This document shows positions 7,215 through 9,106 of a stretch of 9,106 nt of DNA, one piece after another (the stretch's first letter is position 1; each line of letters opens with the position of its first letter). The translations under genes and the position numbers were made by a program. The stretch covers positions 1-9,106 of the forward strand of contig JAIFNF010000113.1 of the NCBI GenBank assembly GCA_020047885.1. The letters run 5' to 3'. Source of the DNA: Gammaproteobacteria bacterium. GTDB lineage: Bacteria; Pseudomonadota; Gammaproteobacteria; Competibacterales; Competibacteraceae. The notes under the pieces were generated by a model. The model ran no database searches. It had not been told where the DNA came from and saw only the letters and a program-made list of their open reading frames with translations.

Positions 7215-7246
7215 AAATAGGTTGAAATCGACGAGGAGATGAAAAG

Positions 7247-7735
7247 ATGACGCGTTCAGTATGGTGCAGATGGGCAGGCAGTGCGCTGTGGCTCTTGGCG
7301 ACGGCGGCGTATGCCCAGGAAATTGGCAGCGTGGATACGGCGTTTCAGTGGCTGGGACCGAATCACAAGATCGTCATCGAAGCGTTCGATGATCCGAAAG
7401 TCGACGGCGTGACTTGTTACGTCAGCCGTTCTAAAACCGGCGGCGTCAAGGGCGGGTTGGGATTGGCGGAAGACACCTCTGACGCTTCGCTGGCCTGTCG
7501 GCAGACCGGACCGATGAACATCAAGGAGAAGTTCAAGGACGGTGAAGAGGTGTTTACGGAAAGCCGTTCGCTGCTGTTTAAGAAGATGCGGGTGGTGCGC
7601 TTTCTGGATAAGCCGCGCAACACGCTGGTGTATCTGGTCTACAGTGACAAGCTGATTGAGGGATCGCCGAAAAATTCGCTTTCGGCAGTGGCGATGATGC
7701 CGTGGGGCGACAAGCCGCCTAAAACGGCGCCTTGA
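7247..7735 (+). CDS. creA: CreA family periplasmic protein
   Basis: This 162-residue protein has a Sec signal peptide ([20 protein letters not shown], likely cleaved after AYA at 21-23). The mature protein starts [20 protein letters not shown] and is strongly like E. coli CreA throughout. It includes [55 protein letters not shown] and MPWGDK. Two Cys (57 and 84) match conserved family positions and could form a disulfide. The molecular function of CreA is not established; the name comes from its place next to creBCD in E. coli, not from known regulation. The start has GAGGAG at 7233-7238, 8 bases before the ATG. It lies 32 bases after prmC on the same strand and is probably co-transcribed. 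It ends 6 bases from the convergent flgN stop. Confidence 0.95.
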   Translation: MTRSVWCRWAGSALWLLATAAYAQEIGSVDTAFQWLGPNHKIVIEAFDDPKVDGVTCYVSRSKTGGVKGGLGLAEDTSDASLACRQTGPMNIKEKFKDGEEVFTESRSLLFKKMRVVRFLDKPRNTLVYLVYSDKLIEGSPKNSLSAVAMMPWGDKPPKTAP

Positions 7736-7741
7736 TACGGA

Positions 7742-8218
7742 TCAAGCCTTGCCGATGGTGTGGCCGCCGCCGCTACCGGCGTTGTACACCTTGCGGCTGT
7801 CATGGCCATAGAGAAATTCGAGAGAATCGCGGCCGCTGATAATGGCCAGCATCTGTTCAACATGGCCACGACTAGCGGCAATGACGGCACCGTTGATTTC
7901 GTTCTGATGGCGCGCCTGTTCGGCAGTGCTTTCCAGTTCGGCTAGCAGCTTCTGCAACATGGCTCGCTCTTCACCCGTCGGCGCGGCGTTGACGCACGCC
8001 TGCAACCCGTGGCGGTCGGCAGGGAAGCCTTGTTGTTGCAAATAAGCGGTTCGGGCGCTGTCCAGGCCGCGCAACTGATCGGCGCTGGTCTGCTTTTCTT
8101 TCGCCAGGCGCTCCAGTGCGGCCACGTCGCGAGTGCGCAGCGCGTCATGTTCCTGTTGAAGCCATTGCTGCAGGGTCTGAACGCCCGCCAGTTCTTCACG
8201 CAACAATTTGTCGAGCAT
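7742..8218 (-). CDS. flgN: FlgN family flagellar export chaperone
   Basis: FlgN is a cytoplasmic chaperone that holds the hook-filament junction proteins FlgK and FlgL for the flagellar type III export gate. This 158-residue protein is helical and Gln/Leu-rich, with LLREELAGVQTLQQWLQQEH at 4-23 and the FlgN-like ERLAKEKQTSADQLRGLDSA further on. NEINGAVIAASRGHVEQML and a C-terminal LYGHDSRKVY resemble the conserved end of the family (an LYGxxGR-like element). It is somewhat longer than E. coli FlgN (138). Sequence identity in this family is low, so the gene position 12 bases after flgM is important support. The ATG at 8218 has AGGA overlapping the flgM stop, with a 10-base spacing. It is probably expressed from the sigma-28 promoter before flgM and perhaps also by read-through from flgA. 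Confidence 0.88.
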   Translation of the reverse strand: MLDKLLREELAGVQTLQQWLQQEHDALRTRDVAALERLAKEKQTSADQLRGLDSARTAYLQQQGFPADRHGLQACVNAAPTGEERAMLQKLLAELESTAEQARHQNEINGAVIAASRGHVEQMLAIISGRDSLEFLYGHDSRKVYNAGSGGGHTIGKA

Positions 8219-8230
8219 GATTAAGCAGTC

Positions 8231-8638
8231 CTACGCGAAGTTTTGCTCGAACTTGAGAATATTTTTAGCCAGCCGCTCTGAACTGACCTGGTACTCGCCG
8301 TTTTCAATAGCCTGTTTCAAGGCGTGAATTCTGGCTTCGTCGGTTAGCGATTCGGAACCGGTAGCTTTGCGATTTTCGAGCAAACTCTCAGCTTCCTGCG
8401 TTAACTGAACCCGGTCTGCTTCGGCAGAGAGCTTGTCGTCATGCCGACCGTCGAGCGATCGGGACGCCGACCTCGGTGGAACAGTCAGATCCACGCGTTG
8501 GCCAAGCTGAACCCGGTCTGCTTGGGCAGAGAGCTTGTCGTCATGCCGACTGTCGACCGATCGGGACGCCGACCTCGGTGGAACATTCAGATCCGCGCGT
8601 TGGCCAAGTGGCGAAAATTGATTGGAAATAGTGGCCAT
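8231..8638 (-). CDS. flgM: Anti-sigma-28 factor FlgM, enlarged by a tandem duplication
   Basis: FlgM binds and inhibits sigma-28 (FliA) until the hook-basal body is finished, then is exported. The C-terminal sigma-binding region is intact: LTDEARIHALKQAIENGEYQ, then VSSERLAKNILKFE. The N-terminal half is disordered-looking and carries two 34-residue copies in tandem, each running LGQRxDLxVPPRSASRS to DDKLSAxADRVQ. The protein is therefore about 135 residues instead of the usual 97 or so. I prefer the ATG at 8638 (MATISNQFS), because the Shine-Dalgarno GGAAGG lies 9 bases before it. The in-frame ATG at 8647 directly abuts that Shine-Dalgarno; using it would add three residues (MTT). It lies downstream of a sigma-28 promoter and just upstream of flgN, as in the enteric flgAMN operon. 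Confidence 0.93.
   Translation of the reverse strand: MATISNQFSPLGQRADLNVPPRSASRSVDSRHDDKLSAQADRVQLGQRVDLTVPPRSASRSLDGRHDDKLSAEADRVQLTQEAESLLENRKATGSESLTDEARIHALKQAIENGEYQVSSERLAKNILKFEQNFA
8405..8608 (-). repeat. 102-bp tandem duplication inside flgM
   Basis: Copies at 8405-8506 and 8507-8608 are aligned without gaps and differ at 5 of 102 bases. The period is exactly 34 codons, so the reading frame is kept. All five base differences change the amino acid (A/V, N/T, V/L, S/G and Q/E between the two copies). The high similarity points to a recent duplication or ongoing homogenisation. Confidence 0.97.
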
Positions 8639-8678
8639 GGTGGTCATCCTTCCCGTTGAGTTTTAAGACATGTCCAAA

Positions 8679-8705
8679 TTATCGGCTGTGTCTGAAGGAA
8701 CTTTA
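8679..8705 (-). promoter_or_regulatory. Sigma-28 (FliA) promoter for flgM-flgN
   Basis: On the minus strand, TAAAGTTC (8705-8698) and GCCGATAA (8686-8679) are separated by exactly 11 bases. The flagellar sigma-28 consensus is TAAAGTTT-N11-GCCGATAA, so 15 of 16 bases match. The start of transcription should fall near 8672, about 25-35 bases before the flgM start. This is the class-3 promoter expected before flgM, through which sigma-28 drives its own inhibitor. Confidence 0.93.
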
Positions 8706-8730
8706 GTGGAATTGTCGTTGGCCTGCCGAT

Positions 8731-9106
8731 TTAATTGCCGACTTCAACCCGTCCCGGTTCGACAACGATCCCTTCGACCACTCGTTTGGACGTTTCGTTA
8801 CGCACCCGCACCCGTTCGCCGATGCCGGCGTCGTTGAGCGCGATGCCGCTAGAGGTGACCTGCATACCACTCTGGCCGGCGATGAGGGTGACGGTTGCGC
8901 CTTGGCGGACGGCTGGCGGAATTTTGACGGCCTTGGGGGAAATGACCATGCCCGCCATAATCGCTTGGCGTAATTGTTTGCCAATCAGTTTGTTGGGATC
9001 GGTTTCGTAGCCGCTGGGCAGGGTGGACAGTTCGCGACGCTCGGCTCGAAAGTCCGTGGCGCTCAGTGTGGTATTGCGTCGCAGGAAGCCGTTGGCGACG
9101 AGAACC
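8731..9106 (-). CDS. flgA: Flagellar P-ring assembly chaperone FlgA, C-terminal part (5' end outside window)
   Basis: The frame is open from the right edge (first full codon at 9105) to a TAA at 8731, giving the last 124 residues. FlgA is a periplasmic chaperone that helps FlgI form the P ring around the rod. The visible part matches the FlgA C-terminal SAF-like region. It starts VLVANGFLRRNTTLSATDFR, continues PNKLIGKQLRQAIMAGMVIS, and ends with RQGATVTLIAGQSGMQVTSS, GIALNDAGIGERVRVRNETS and KRVVEGIVVEPGRVEVGN. The N-terminal signal peptide and first domain are not in the window. An internal ATG at 8958 is not a real start, because homology extends well upstream of it. flgM follows after 83-92 bases that contain the sigma-28 promoter. 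Confidence 0.93.
   Translation of the reverse strand, partial: VLVANGFLRRNTTLSATDFRAERRELSTLPSGYETDPNKLIGKQLRQAIMAGMVISPKAVKIPPAVRQGATVTLIAGQSGMQVTSSGIALNDAGIGERVRVRNETSKRVVEGIVVEPGRVEVGN

Noticed and set aside
8405..8608. CRISPR-like repeat
   Set aside because: It is two adjacent 102-bp copies without spacers, in frame within flgM.
8639..8647. Upstream flgM start at 8647
   Set aside because: The Shine-Dalgarno abuts this ATG with no spacer, while the ATG at 8638 has a 9-base spacing.

Overview
The window looks like chromosomal core sequence from a GC-rich, flagellated gammaproteobacterium. The evidence is the divergent TPR-lipoprotein / hemA-prfA-prmC arrangement (known from Pseudomonas and relatives), a creA gene, and a flgA-flgM-flgN flagellar cluster with an almost perfect sigma-28 promoter. 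A finer placement cannot be made from the sequence alone. A lineage near Chromatiales/Competibacteraceae would fit, but that is a guess.

Left part, minus strand (1-2980): the first 27 codons of valS run off the left edge. Next come a rho-independent terminator, a small lipoprotein built from two copies of one beta-rich domain (unrecognised family), a roughly 420-base stretch with no convincing gene, and a 570-residue TPR lipoprotein. A 124-base divergent intergenic region separates that gene from hemA.

Centre, plus strand (3105-7735): hemA (tetrapyrrole synthesis) overlaps prfA (release factor 1) by ATGA. A 188-base spacer follows, carrying a decamer-repeat/inverted-repeat element, then a Uma2-family (DUF820) nuclease-like gene, prmC (the methylase that modifies the GGQ glutamine of release factors) and creA. 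The Uma2 gene and the repeat therefore sit between prfA and its modifying enzyme, which are usually adjacent, and prmC starts only 3 bases after the Uma2 stop. As given, hemA is broken: about 25 bases seem to be missing near 3575, which removes about 8 conserved residues and shifts the frame. hemA is normally essential in this kind of organism, so this is either an assembly or sequencing error or a striking real lesion.

Right part, minus strand (7742-9106): flgA (partial), flgM and flgN. FlgM is about 40 residues longer than usual because a 102-base unit (34 codons) is tandemly duplicated in its N-terminal part. A sigma-28 promoter precedes flgM, giving the classic FliA/FlgM feedback loop.

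I found no convincing new multi-gene system. The best leads are the hemA lesion, the Uma2-plus-repeat insertion in the hemA-prfA-prmC operon, and the FlgM duplication.
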